A stretch of 16,264 bases of DNA, from contig JAKSDL010000725.1 in NCBI GenBank assembly GCA_022360105.1, positions 1 to 16,264 of the forward strand, read 5' to 3'. The position numbers were made by a program, and so were the translations under genes. This document shows, in pieces, positions 6,774 to 14,604 of the stretch. Every line of letters starts with the position of its first letter. Positions within the stretch are counted from its first letter, which is position 1. The notes under the pieces were generated by a model. That model saw nothing but the letters and a program-made list of their open reading frames with translations, made no database searches and was not told the origin of the DNA. The DNA comes from Pseudomonadota bacterium. GTDB lineage: Bacteria > SAR324 > XYD2-FULL-50-16 > JAHJRI01.

Positions 6774-9209
6774 ATGGGCGTTTCTTGGAGATGGATTTTT
6801 CTTTTTTTGCTAATCGTTTTTCTGGTGACCGGGTTCAATCTGCTCACTTCGAACATAAATGATATCCAACGCAACGGGGAGCTTTATGTAAAAGGATTGC
6901 AGCAACCTGTGAAGGTACTGCGCGATGAAAACGGAATGGCCTATGTTTATGCACAAAACGAGGATGATCTGTTTTTTGCCCAAGGATTTATAACCGCTCA
7001 GGATAGATTGTTTATGATGGAACTGGTTCGATTGGTTTCCACCGGGCGTTTGACAGAGGTGATGGGCGACAGGGGAACCACCGGAAAAAAAGCAAAAAAA
7101 AGCGATATCCGCATGAGAACCATCGGTTTTCATAGAAACGGGAAAAAACATGCGGCGTTACTTGGGGACAAAGATAAGAATCGATTTCAGAAATATGTGG
7201 ATGGGGTTAATGCGTATATTGAGACCTGCCATGATGAACTGCCTGTTGAACTGGCCTTGCTGGGACTCAAACCATCGAAATGGAATATAACGGACTCCAT
7301 GGCGATTGTATACTACATGGGTTGGGCATCAGCTGCCAATTTGCGGACTGAAATCATCACTCAACTCCTGTTGGAGAAGTTGGGAAAGGATAAAACCAGG
7401 GAGTTGCTGCCATTGATATTCAATCCGGATGATCCAAGTGGCAAACCCTTGGATCTGGCTATTGAGGGGATGGCATCATCCAAAGTGGTCACGCAATCCC
7501 TGCTGGATCTGTTTCCTTACGCTGATGATACTCACCTTCGCGTTGGCAGCAATAACTGGGTGACAAACGGGAAATCATCTACCAGTGGCAAGCCGATCCT
7601 GGCTAATGACCCGCATATTGCGGCAACCATTCTTCCCGGCCCCCTGTATCCCATCGCTTTGATTACGCCCGAGATCAGGGCGGTTGGTGTCAACGGGCCC
7701 GGTTTTCCCGGTATGATTGCCGGCAGAACCGAGCATTTGGCCATTGGGGTCACCAATGGTTACGGGGATACCCAGGATTTGTATGTGGAAACCTTGTTTT
7801 CCGAAAATCCAGATCAATACCTTCAGGGCAATCGCTCCTTTCCTTTGGAAATCATCAAGGAAACTCTTAAAATAAAGGATGGTTCTTTTGAGAGCGGATT
7901 CAGGGAAGAAGAGATCGACATTCGCCTGACCAAAAGAGGACCCATCATAACCGGGATGTATGATGATCTTAAAAGCAATAAGGTGATCAGTTTGCGCTGG
8001 TCCCCATTTGAGACCATGGGCAAATCGCTGGGATTTATTGATTTAATGTTGGCAAAAGATGTTTATGAAGCCCGGGAAGTTCTAAGCCGACTTAATGCGA
8101 TCATGTTAAATTTCGTTTTGGCGGATTCATCCGGAAATATTGCCTGGCAGACCAATGGTAAGATCCCGATACGAGCACGGTCTAATGGCACCATACCGCA
8201 TCCTGTAAAATCCGGGGCTGAGGATTGGCCGGCCTGGATTCCATGGGAGGAAATGCCCCACAGCATCAATCCCGAGAAAGGCTGGCTGGGGACAGCTAAC
8301 CATGCGGTGGTGACCAGGGATTATCCCTATTATTACTCCTCCCATTTTGCTCCTTCCTGGCGATACAGTCGGATCAAGGAGTTGTTGTCCCGGCCGGAAA
8401 TCAAATCCGTTGATGATCACTGGGAATTCCAACGTGACACGAAAAACCTGATGGCCCTGAGAATTGTGCCCTATTTGGTCACCATTCTGAAAGGAAACCC
8501 AAAAACAAGCGAGATCGCCGGCATCCTTTCCAAATGGAATTATCATGACGATTCGGAACAGATAGCTCCTTCCGTTTTTCAGGTGTTGATGTGTGAATTG
8601 TTTTTGGAAACCTATGGAGATGAGATAGGGGAACATTTATCAACAGTGATGATTCAGAATAAATATTACTGGCAACAGCGGTTGTTGACGGCCATGGAAC
8701 AGGGGCAGGAAAAATGGTTTGATGACCAGCGAACCCCGGAAAAGAAAGAGACAATTAGGGACATTGTTATCAAAGCCGGGGAGAATACCGTAAATAAACT
8801 CACCGAACAATACGGCGCTAACCCCCGAAACTGGACCTGGGGGAGCTTGCATCGGGTTCATTTTGTAAGTGTTCTTCGTCGGTCCGGAATCGGCAGTCAG
8901 TTGATTGGTGGTGGGAGTTATCCCATGCCCGGTTCCACCGAAACATTGCACAGAAGTAAATTCAAGGTGCAGGATTCTTTTGATACAACGGTTTTTGCGG
9001 CATTGAGAATGGTGATCGATATGGGTGATCCGGATAAAATTGCTGCCGTGTTACCGGGTGGAGTATCGGAACGGCTGCTGAGCCCGCATCGAACGGATCA
9101 GATCAAACCGTTTATGGATGGAGACAAGCTGTATTGGTGGTTTAGTGACTCGGCAATCCGGCAGCATGCGAAATCGGAGTTAACGTTGCAGCCGGCGGTT
9201 GGGGAGTAA
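6774..9209 (+). CDS. Penicillin acylase family protein (Ntn-hydrolase)
   Basis: An amidohydrolase precursor of 811 residues that should self-cleave into alpha and beta chains and hydrolyse an amide of a lipid-like or aromatic acyl group. Substrates in the family include beta-lactams, acyl-homoserine lactones and siderophore precursors. ATG 6774 is chosen because GGAGG lies four bases upstream and the signal segment WRWIFLFLLIVFLVTGF follows at once; another in-frame ATG at 6747 would add nine residues. The alpha region contains the usual VLRDENGMAYVYAQNEDDLFFAQGF. The nucleophile is Ser259 in VGSNNWV, where cleavage before Ser frees the beta chain. Supporting beta-chain blocks are LANDPH, GVNGPGFPGMIAGR, ADSSGNIAWQTNGKIP, TANHAV (Asn509), NWTWGSLHRVHF and GGSYPMPGSTET. 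The product is periplasmic, probably membrane-tethered. No partner gene is adjacent, and it stands between repeats. Actual substrate cannot be read from sequence. Confidence 0.92.
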   Translation: MGVSWRWIFLFLLIVFLVTGFNLLTSNINDIQRNGELYVKGLQQPVKVLRDENGMAYVYAQNEDDLFFAQGFITAQDRLFMMELVRLVSTGRLTEVMGDRGTTGKKAKKSDIRMRTIGFHRNGKKHAALLGDKDKNRFQKYVDGVNAYIETCHDELPVELALLGLKPSKWNITDSMAIVYYMGWASAANLRTEIITQLLLEKLGKDKTRELLPLIFNPDDPSGKPLDLAIEGMASSKVVTQSLLDLFPYADDTHLRVGSNNWVTNGKSSTSGKPILANDPHIAATILPGPLYPIALITPEIRAVGVNGPGFPGMIAGRTEHLAIGVTNGYGDTQDLYVETLFSENPDQYLQGNRSFPLEIIKETLKIKDGSFESGFREEEIDIRLTKRGPIITGMYDDLKSNKVISLRWSPFETMGKSLGFIDLMLAKDVYEAREVLSRLNAIMLNFVLADSSGNIAWQTNGKIPIRARSNGTIPHPVKSGAEDWPAWIPWEEMPHSINPEKGWLGTANHAVVTRDYPYYYSSHFAPSWRYSRIKELLSRPEIKSVDDHWEFQRDTKNLMALRIVPYLVTILKGNPKTSEIAGILSKWNYHDDSEQIAPSVFQVLMCELFLETYGDEIGEHLSTVMIQNKYYWQQRLLTAMEQGQEKWFDDQRTPEKKETIRDIVIKAGENTVNKLTEQYGANPRNWTWGSLHRVHFVSVLRRSGIGSQLIGGGSYPMPGSTETLHRSKFKVQDSFDTTVFAALRMVIDMGDPDKIAAVLPGGVSERLLSPHRTDQIKPFMDGDKLYWWFSDSAIRQHAKSELTLQPAVGE

Positions 9210-9222
9210 TTTGTTTTGACCC

Positions 9223-9346
9223 TGCGTTATCGGTTATCCGCTATCAGATAAAAGGGCAGTTATCAGACAGATTGTGTAAACAAATTATGTATTTATATAA
9301 ATTTCATCTTGACACACCAATCGCATCGCGGCACTTTCCGATAACC
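9223..9346 (+). repeat. MITE-like repeat, copy B (core 9257-9346)
   Basis: The core 9257-9346 is the inverted copy of 1961-2050, with 85 of 90 bases identical. To its left are heptamer-like units TTATCGG, TTATCCG and CTATCAG (9225-9245). Extra bases (ATAAAAGGGCAG) appear here relative to copy A. To its right starts the CCGATAA array. The two ends thus carry the same heptamer in opposite orientation. The element begins 14 bases after the stop codon of the acylase gene, just as copy A begins next to the ATPase stop. Confidence 0.85.
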
Positions 9347-9419
9347 GATAACCGATAACCGATAACCGATAACCGATAACCGATAACCGATAACCGATAA
9401 CCGATAACCGATAACCGAT
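9338..9419. repeat. Tandem heptamer array (CCGATAA)x11.7
   Basis: Eleven perfect copies of the 7-base unit CCGATAA begin at 9338 and end with a partial unit CCGAT at 9415-9419. The first unit belongs to the right end of the repeat element. The array stops exactly where the IS4 terminal repeat begins. It opens a spurious minus-strand frame reading a repeated VIGYRLS peptide. Copy A of the element at 2041-2071 has only four or five degenerate units, so this array has expanded and homogenised recently or been kept so by slippage. Confidence 0.95.
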
Positions 9420-10909
9420 TAATGTCGTTAACTTAACGTATCGGTTTGTAACTTGTATAAAAGCTACGCCCTTTAAACTTGGGTTTCCGAGGGTATTTGC
9501 GACCCGGCCTGATGGGTTCAACAAGAGTTAAGAACAGCTTATGAAGTTTTTGAATCATTTGTTCGATATAAGTTACGTTTTTATGGAGTAACAATACAAT
9601 TGTATCTTTCATTCGCGATAAGACCTGAGTGACATTCAATTGGTAATCATATTGCCTATGGGAGAATCTGGTTTTGATGACATCCCTTAACGGATAAGAA
9701 AGGACAGCAGTCAGGCTTTTTGTGAAAATCTTTGCATGGAAATCCTGGTAGATGGAGTGCACGGTTTTTCCTGAGAAGTTTTCAACCTCAATTCTGTGTT
9801 TGATTACTTTATAGTCTTCTTCAACGGACCATCTGAGATGGTATAGGGCAGCAAACTCAGATTGAGGATACGCAATCGTATCCAGTAGTGAGGTCATGAG
9901 TATTTCTGTCTCACCGTTGTCCAAATCGACCCTAATCAAACGCAATGTTAAAGGGGTGGTATCTAAACCATGCTCTCGACATCGCTGAATTGCTGGGTAA
10001 CTTGGTTTGATAGTGACGATTTTTTCTTTTTTACCGGAACGATAAAACTTCCTTACGGCATTCCAATGAGTGTTGGAAACACGGGCACAAAAATGAGCCT
10101 GTTTCATTAACACTGTTTTGAATAACCAGAAAGCGGTATAACCTCTGTCTAAAAGCACCAGGTCATCAGCTCCGACCCAATCAAAGTGTTGTCGGGCGAG
10201 TTCTCTTTCCCCGGTACTCTTTGGACAGATAATAGCATCGACAGTGGATTTACTCATGACGTTATAGAGTTGGGAAATTCGGGCCAAACAGCATTTACCT
10301 CCCTGTCTTGGGTGCCAGGCATCGAAGTGATCGACAATTGCTTCTGTATAAGGTAATCGAACCGTTGATCCGTCAAGACTCAGGAGATTAAATCCATGCC
10401 ATGTTGGAAGAGAGAAATACTGATGAAATAAGGCGCTAAGATGAACATTTAAGTCGATGAAAGCTTTATGGTCCAGTTTTCGTCGCGCTTTTGATAAGGC
10501 AGCTTTTGTAACTTTGTGTTCATCAATGTCAAGATCGCACAATGTTTTAAAAAAGGAATCCAATTCGTCCTGGTAAGATCGTTTGTTGAGATTGATGAAG
10601 AAAAGGATTAGTTTGGAAAAGGACAGCTTTCGATCTCTAGAGAAATCTGAAGGAGAAAGCCTATGCTCTTTGAGGAAGTGTTCGGAATGAATAATTTCTT
10701 TAATCGTTTCAATGATTTTGGCACAGGGTTGGAAAAACAAGTGCTGTACCAAACTGTGGGCCACTTTGATGATTTGCTGACATATTATCTCCAATATGGG
10801 GTTGAGATCAATAATGTATCTATTTGATTTTGCTATCTTATTATACATATTTTTCATACCCAATGCAATTTTAAAGTGGTCCATAAATCGCTGAAGTTAA
10901 CGACATTAA
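9419..10909 (-). mobile_element. IS4-family insertion sequence, about 1.49 kb
   Basis: The transposase gene is framed by perfect 16-bp terminal inverted repeats reading TTAATGTCGTTAACTT inward (9419-9434 and, inverted, 10894-10909). The transposase stop codon lies within the left terminal repeat. Size and gene content fit the IS4 family, which normally leaves 9-12 bp target duplications. None is visible: the left flank is the CCGATAA array, whereas the right flank reads AATAGCTATCTTC. This implies a deletion or rearrangement next to the IS after insertion. All motifs are intact, so the element may be active. Confidence 0.88.
9433..10884 (-). CDS. IS4-family DDE transposase
   Basis: A 483-residue transposase that would catalyse cut-and-paste movement of its own IS. 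The DDE triad is visible: Asp171 in LLSLDGSTVRL, Asp246 in DLVLLDRGYTAFW, and Glu355 within the IS4 signature Y(2)R(3)E(6)K, formed by Tyr348, Arg351, Glu355 and Lys362 in YHLRWSVEEDYKVIKH. The N-terminal third is a helical DNA-binding region (FSRDRKLSFSKLILFFI...SYQDELDSFF), usual for IS4 members. The C-terminus is very basic (RPGRKYPRKPKFKGRSF). The ATG at 10884 lies 26 bases inside the terminal repeat; in-frame ATGs nine and twelve codons on are possible starts, and no clear ribosome site distinguishes them. No frameshift or stop is seen, so the gene looks functional. Confidence 0.93.
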   Translation of the reverse strand: MDHFKIALGMKNMYNKIAKSNRYIIDLNPILEIICQQIIKVAHSLVQHLFFQPCAKIIETIKEIIHSEHFLKEHRLSPSDFSRDRKLSFSKLILFFINLNKRSYQDELDSFFKTLCDLDIDEHKVTKAALSKARRKLDHKAFIDLNVHLSALFHQYFSLPTWHGFNLLSLDGSTVRLPYTEAIVDHFDAWHPRQGGKCCLARISQLYNVMSKSTVDAIICPKSTGERELARQHFDWVGADDLVLLDRGYTAFWLFKTVLMKQAHFCARVSNTHWNAVRKFYRSGKKEKIVTIKPSYPAIQRCREHGLDTTPLTLRLIRVDLDNGETEILMTSLLDTIAYPQSEFAALYHLRWSVEEDYKVIKHRIEVENFSGKTVHSIYQDFHAKIFTKSLTAVLSYPLRDVIKTRFSHRQYDYQLNVTQVLSRMKDTIVLLLHKNVTYIEQMIQKLHKLFLTLVEPIRPGRKYPRKPKFKGRSFYTSYKPIR

Positions 10910-11397
10910 ATAGCTATCTTCAAAAAAATGAAGGAAAGTTGAAAACAGCTGAACCTGAGAAAATCCCTGAGAATATAAAGTCTAAATTGTTGATTGGTAA
11001 TCATAAAGAAGCGATCAATGAAGCATACAAAATGGTTGATAACAGTATCACGAAAGGTGCACAATTCGGATTGTTCACAAAATCAGTTCCTTATCAGCCA
11101 GCACAAAAGGCTGAATATCTTGTTGAGCAGAAAGTCTTAACAAAAGATCAAGCCGATGTGTTCAATACATTGAGTACCATTCAACTCGATTTGAACAATC
11201 CAAAACTAAAACTTTATACTGATCCAAGTTCAGGTTGGAACTATGCCAGCCAAGCAGTTGGACTAGCAAAAGAAATTGATGATACTTGGTCAGTCATTGA
11301 AATGAAAAAAAAAGAAAAATCGGGCATTGTTACAACGACTAAAATTGATAAATCTACCGGCACAGAAACTACTGAGAGCATCAAAATTGATGACTAA
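10910..11397 (+). pseudogene. 3' remnant of a gene cut by the IS (unrecognised product)
   Basis: An open frame enters directly from the IS end and continues for about 162 codons to TAA at 11395. It can only be opened by a GTG inside the IS (10876), so the native 5' part is missing. The surviving residues are lysine- and threonine-rich and mostly helical at first (KIPENIKSKLLIGNHKEAI, then QKAEYLVEQKVLTKDQADVF). They end in a low-complexity polar tail (VTTTKIDKSTGTETTESIK). No family is recognised. The sequence left of the IS is a repeat array, not coding, so the two halves were not simply separated. The missing half was probably deleted along with one IS flank. Confidence 0.6.
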
Positions 11398-11560
11398 TCG
11401 ATGTACTGAAAATTTCCATAACAAGTATCTGGAACCGACGATACTTACCTTTGTTGAAGGGGCAAATATCCGAGTTTCTTGGCAACGTCACCTTCATCCA
11501 TCTTCGCTTAAACCGCTGCTCAAGATGATTTTTTAAACTCAGAGAGGATATAAGTTTAAA

Positions 11561-12151
11561 ATGCTACCTGACTTTCCAGAACTAAAGAATGAACTTCATG
11601 AACTCTTGTATCATTCTGCAGAAACAATAATCCGATTTAATTCTGTTATAGGTAAATTACCTCCAAAAATAATTGTTGAGTGCGAAAATGTTGAAATCAA
11701 GCGAGCAGACGGAAGCACTCAAATAATGTCGCCTAAAAGAAGTGAATCTGGTGCAAATTTTAAATATAAAGAAATGGAAATATTAACTTTAAAAGAGGTG
11801 TTTAGCCGAATTCTACAAAGTTGCTTGGAACTTTCAAATAAAGGAGAAAAAAATGCCTTTGAAACGCTTAATGAAGAGATAACTAGTGCCGGTCGAACTA
11901 TAGATGTAGATGGGAAACCTCTATCACCTGAAATACTCCTAAAAGGCATCGAATTGATAGATATAAATTTTGACAAATTCGGAAATCCTGATTTACCAGC
12001 GTTTATTTCAGGTATGCCGATAGAAAAAGTAAAGAAAGAACTTGATAAACTTTTTTCGGAAGAACCTTATAAAAAAAGTTACAAAGAGTTGATTGAACGA
12101 AAAAAAAGAGACTGGCGTGATAGAGAAAGTAATAGAAAACTGGTTGGATAA
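11561..12151 (+). CDS. Hypothetical protein, first gene of a nuclease-like cassette
   Basis: A 196-residue soluble protein that I do not recognise. The N-terminal part is amphipathic helix (FPELKNELHELLYHSAETI). A short beta segment follows (PKIIVECENVEIKRADGS), then long helices (LTLKEVFSRILQSCLELSN) and a strongly charged C-terminal tail (YKELIERKKRDWRDRESNRK). No membrane segment, signal peptide or known catalytic motif is visible. A purine-rich AGAGAGGA lies 12 bases before ATG 11561, a rather long spacing. The last 59 bases overlap the start of the downstream nuclease-like gene in another frame, which indicates co-translation and a joint role. Base use is much more AT-rich than in the genes left of the IS, consistent with foreign origin. 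Possible roles are a regulatory, sensor or immunity partner of the downstream protein; this is inference from context only. Confidence 0.75.
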   Translation: MLPDFPELKNELHELLYHSAETIIRFNSVIGKLPPKIIVECENVEIKRADGSTQIMSPKRSESGANFKYKEMEILTLKEVFSRILQSCLELSNKGEKNAFETLNEEITSAGRTIDVDGKPLSPEILLKGIELIDINFDKFGNPDLPAFISGMPIEKVKKELDKLFSEEPYKKSYKELIERKKRDWRDRESNRKLVG

Positions 12152-13745
12152 TTCCAGTGAAAGATCGTTTCAAGTCCCATATTGTTTTCTACTTGCTCAA
12201 AAAGGACATACAGTCATCCACTTGACAAGGCATTGTTCTCTAGAATTTGGCAAAGATATAATAACAATTGATCCAAACGGTGTGCCCTGCGCATTTCAAT
12301 TGAAAGCAGGAAATATAACGTTGAAGCAATGGCAAACTGAAATTCTCCCCCAAGCAAACCAGCTTATATATCAAAAACTTTCACATCCATCGTTAACAAG
12401 TAACCTTCAGCATAAATGCTTTCTTGTAACAAATGGATATATAAATGAAGAAGTTTCTGTTGCGATTGAACAATTTAATGAAACCTCCAAGGCTAGAAAC
12501 CTCCCAGTCTTAAATACAATTGTAAGAGGTGAGTTATTGAGTGATGCATTGAAATTAAAAGAAGAATTTTGGCCTACCGAACTATCAGACACAAAAATTC
12601 TTTTAGAGCTACTACTATACAATGGTAAGGAAATTCTTCCAAAGCATTTATTTGCGTCTTTGTTTGAGTCATTAATTCCATTTAAAAAAAACAACCTTGC
12701 CCAATCGGCTTTAAAAAGGATAGCTACAGCTTGCTCCTTAATAAATGCAATCGCACTTTCAAATTTCATCAAGGAGGATAACTACTTTGCAATAATTGAA
12801 GCTTGGACCATATTATGCGCATATATTTTTGGAATGATAGAAAAATGGGGCCTAACGGATAATACTTTTAAAAATGAAATCTCTATATGTTTCAAAGCTA
12901 TAAGAAATTCGATGAAAAATATTATACTCGAACTATCAAATAGGGAGCATCTCTGCGAAGGTAATATTGTAGTTGATGGTCCGTTTTTCAGAATTCGATA
13001 TAATATCATTTTATCAATAATAAGCGTTTACTGCTTGTGGGAAAAACTTGATAAAAACAATCATTTTGAATTTGAAGACTTCTGTAGAGAGTTCTTAAAT
13101 AAAAATTTAAATAAAATGCTTTTGTGGGGTGAAAATTCAATTCCGAAATTTTTGTCTGTCTATTGGTATTTTAGAAAGATCGATGCCACTAGAAGACCAG
13201 ATGCTTTGTTAACAATGCTTATTGAAGATATATGCAAAACAAAAAACAGTGATACCCCTTATATTCTTCCAAGCCCTTATGTTGAAGCAAAAGACTTCCT
13301 ACCATATATGATTGATAATGAGATATCATCCTTCTTACCTAATGCAAAAAAACTTGCAAAAGAGCCTCTGAAGGAAACATACAAAACTGATTCACATTTT
13401 TTAGAAGGATTAGTAAACCTTATTGTCAGAAGAAATTGGAAACAAACAGTAAGATTTCTTTGGTATAAGGTTACTTTCATATCGTTTTTATCTTTGAGAT
13501 ATGCAGAGCCTTATCATTTTCTGAAATGGAGAAACGACAGAAGTGGAACATTAGTAGTAAAACAACCAATCCACAGAAAAAACTGGGATTTACTGAAAGT
13601 GGAATCTATGGAAAGTGAAGGCTCGATACTTCCTAACGAACTACAAAAATATCCGGTATTTGTCTTGCTTTATTGTGTTGTTAATCCCCCAAGGATGGAT
13701 TCCAGCATAATAAGATGGATGGATTCAAAATTTAAGTATCTGTGA
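12093..13745 (+). CDS. Putative PD-(D/E)xK-like nuclease protein with large helical C-terminal region
   Basis: A 550-residue protein opening at TTG 12093, four bases after AAAGAG; GTG at 12117 is the alternative start. The N-terminal 100 residues look like a restriction-endonuclease-like fold. Helix 11-37 (EKVIENWLDNSSERSFQVPY) is followed by Glu51-x-Gly-Lys-Asp55 (LEFGKDIITIDPNG) and then Gln69-x-Lys71 (AFQLKAG), spaced as the D...(E/Q)xK catalytic core of PD-(D/E)xK nucleases. HKCFLVTNGYINEEV (about 109-123) matches the beta-strand and helix that often follow in such proteins. Residues 160-550 are mainly helical, aromatic-rich (FLSVYWYFRKIDATRRPDA, LRYAEPYHFLKWRNDRSG) and unrecognised. No ATPase or methylase motif is present. 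It overlaps the preceding gene, has AT-rich codon use and lies in an accessory region. A nuclease effector of a defence or mobile-element system is the favoured reading, moderately sure for the fold and unsure for the role. Confidence 0.72.
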   Translation: MNEKKETGVIEKVIENWLDNSSERSFQVPYCFLLAQKGHTVIHLTRHCSLEFGKDIITIDPNGVPCAFQLKAGNITLKQWQTEILPQANQLIYQKLSHPSLTSNLQHKCFLVTNGYINEEVSVAIEQFNETSKARNLPVLNTIVRGELLSDALKLKEEFWPTELSDTKILLELLLYNGKEILPKHLFASLFESLIPFKKNNLAQSALKRIATACSLINAIALSNFIKEDNYFAIIEAWTILCAYIFGMIEKWGLTDNTFKNEISICFKAIRNSMKNIILELSNREHLCEGNIVVDGPFFRIRYNIILSIISVYCLWEKLDKNNHFEFEDFCREFLNKNLNKMLLWGENSIPKFLSVYWYFRKIDATRRPDALLTMLIEDICKTKNSDTPYILPSPYVEAKDFLPYMIDNEISSFLPNAKKLAKEPLKETYKTDSHFLEGLVNLIVRRNWKQTVRFLWYKVTFISFLSLRYAEPYHFLKWRNDRSGTLVVKQPIHRKNWDLLKVESMESEGSILPNELQKYPVFVLLYCVVNPPRMDSSIIRWMDSKFKYL

Positions 13746-13971
13746 TACGAAATCGGGTCGTGCCAAGCTATCTAACTGTAAATAAATAATAAATCCTAAA
13801 AACTTGACCCTTTTGAAGTCTTAGAACCCGCTTTTTGCCCCTAAAAATAACCTGCTAAGTAATCCAGCCTGTAATGATCAATTCTTCCCTTTGCACCAAG
13901 TTTATTGTCAAGTTGGATTTGGATAATTTCAGGAAATTGATGATGTAAACGCTTATAAATTAATAGTTGAA
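13746..13971. other. Intergenic gap between convergent genes
   Basis: 226 AT-rich bases between the nuclease-like gene and the minus-strand toxin gene. No open frame with a start signal, no strong hairpin and no repeat shared with the rest of the window were found. Terminators for the two convergent units are expected here but none is clear. Confidence 0.4.
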
Positions 13972-14295
13972 CTAGCTTTCCAACAGGCGTCTACTCAAAA
14001 GGCTTTGCATATCTCTTCGCCCATCAGCTATCAACATTACAAAAACACTGTTTTCAAGAATCCGATAGATCACTCGGTATGGTTTAAAAAAAACTTCACG
14101 GTATTCCTTTATACCCAGTTTCAACAATTCTTTTGGATAAACACCTCTTTCAGGTAATTCAGTTAAGCCATCAATAGCTTTTTCTATTTCATCCAATACA
14201 TGTTCAGCTTTTCCAGGAACATCATTGATTTGGATGAAGTTATACAATTCTTCCAGATCTTTCTGAGCATCATTGGTCAGTAGGACGCTATACAT
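13972..14295 (-). CDS. RelE/ParE-family toxin
   Basis: A 107-residue toxin of a type II toxin-antitoxin pair. The start is taken at ATG 14295: AAGGA lies about ten bases upstream, and the ATG overlaps the antitoxin stop as ATGTATAG, giving an 8-base overlap. A longer frame starting at 14337 would run deep into the antitoxin. The sequence fits the RelE/ParE fold: YSVLLTNDAQKDLEELYNFI opening, helical LDEIEKAIDGLTELPERG, then GIKEYREVFFKPYRVIYRI and VFVMLIADGRRDMQSLL. The YREVFFKPYRVIYRI block is typical of ParE/RelE plasmid-stabilisation toxins. Members either cleave ribosome-bound mRNA (RelE) or poison gyrase (ParE); the sequence alone does not decide. Neutralised by the upstream antitoxin. 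It ends with SRRLLES, and nothing appears truncated. Confidence 0.88.
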   Translation of the reverse strand: MYSVLLTNDAQKDLEELYNFIQINDVPGKAEHVLDEIEKAIDGLTELPERGVYPKELLKLGIKEYREVFFKPYRVIYRILENSVFVMLIADGRRDMQSLLSRRLLES

Positions 14296-14572
14296 TATCA
14301 GCATCCTTATATTTTTTTCGAATAGAACTAAAAACATCAGTGGCTGCTTTTACATTTCCTTTTTCAATTTGCTGGTTTCCTAAAGCCAAAATTTTAAGCA
14401 AAGCCATGGTTTCCTGATTTTGTTCGTAACTTTCAATATCTTGAATGATGGCCTTTGCTTCACCATTTTGTGTAATAATCAATGGCTCCTGATCAACACC
14501 TATATTTCGTATGATGTCTGCTGCATGAGCTTTGAGGTAACTAATCGGTTTGATTTGATTCGACAGCTTCAT
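14288..14572 (-). CDS. Phd/YefM-family antitoxin
   Basis: A 94-residue antitoxin, first gene of the toxin-antitoxin operon. ATG 14572 follows a strong ribosome site (AGGAGG, six bases upstream). The N-terminal Phd/YefM fold is recognisable: IKPISYLKAHAADIIRNI, then PLIITQNGEAKAIIQDIESYEQ, the part that dimerises and binds the operator. The C-terminal half (LLKILALGNQQIEKGNVKAATDVFSSIRKKYKDAD) is the toxin-wrapping tail. It neutralises the RelE/ParE-type toxin and, with it, should repress its own promoter. Antitoxin-first order and an overlapping stop/start are usual for the family. Confidence 0.9.
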   Translation of the reverse strand: MKLSNQIKPISYLKAHAADIIRNIGVDQEPLIITQNGEAKAIIQDIESYEQNQETMALLKILALGNQQIEKGNVKAATDVFSSIRKKYKDADNV

Positions 14573-14604
14573 ATTTCCCTCCTATATTTTTGATATAAAT
14601 ATGA

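Noticed and set aside
8127..8636. Long antisense frame inside the acylase gene (and similar ones inside the permease gene, 3997-4545)
   Set aside because: They lie opposite strongly supported genes, have no ribosome site or domain, and reflect codon bias of the sense strand.
9338..9419. CRISPR array
   Set aside because: Units are 7 bases with no spacers and no cas genes nearby; it is a simple tandem repeat.
9285..9524. Minus-strand frame reading a repeated VIGYRLS peptide
   Set aside because: It is the translation of the CCGATAA array plus the repeat element and the IS end. There is no start signal, and the peptide periodicity comes from the DNA repeat.
10876..10909. GTG start for the frame right of the IS
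   Set aside because: These codons are the IS terminal repeat and transposase 5' region, so the start is accidental and the gene is a remnant.
10910..11397. C-terminal tail of a FadE-like acyl-CoA dehydrogenase (DUF1974)
   Set aside because: A helix pair with LTKDQADVF loosely recalls that tail, but the rest, especially the threonine-rich end, does not fit; no assignment made.
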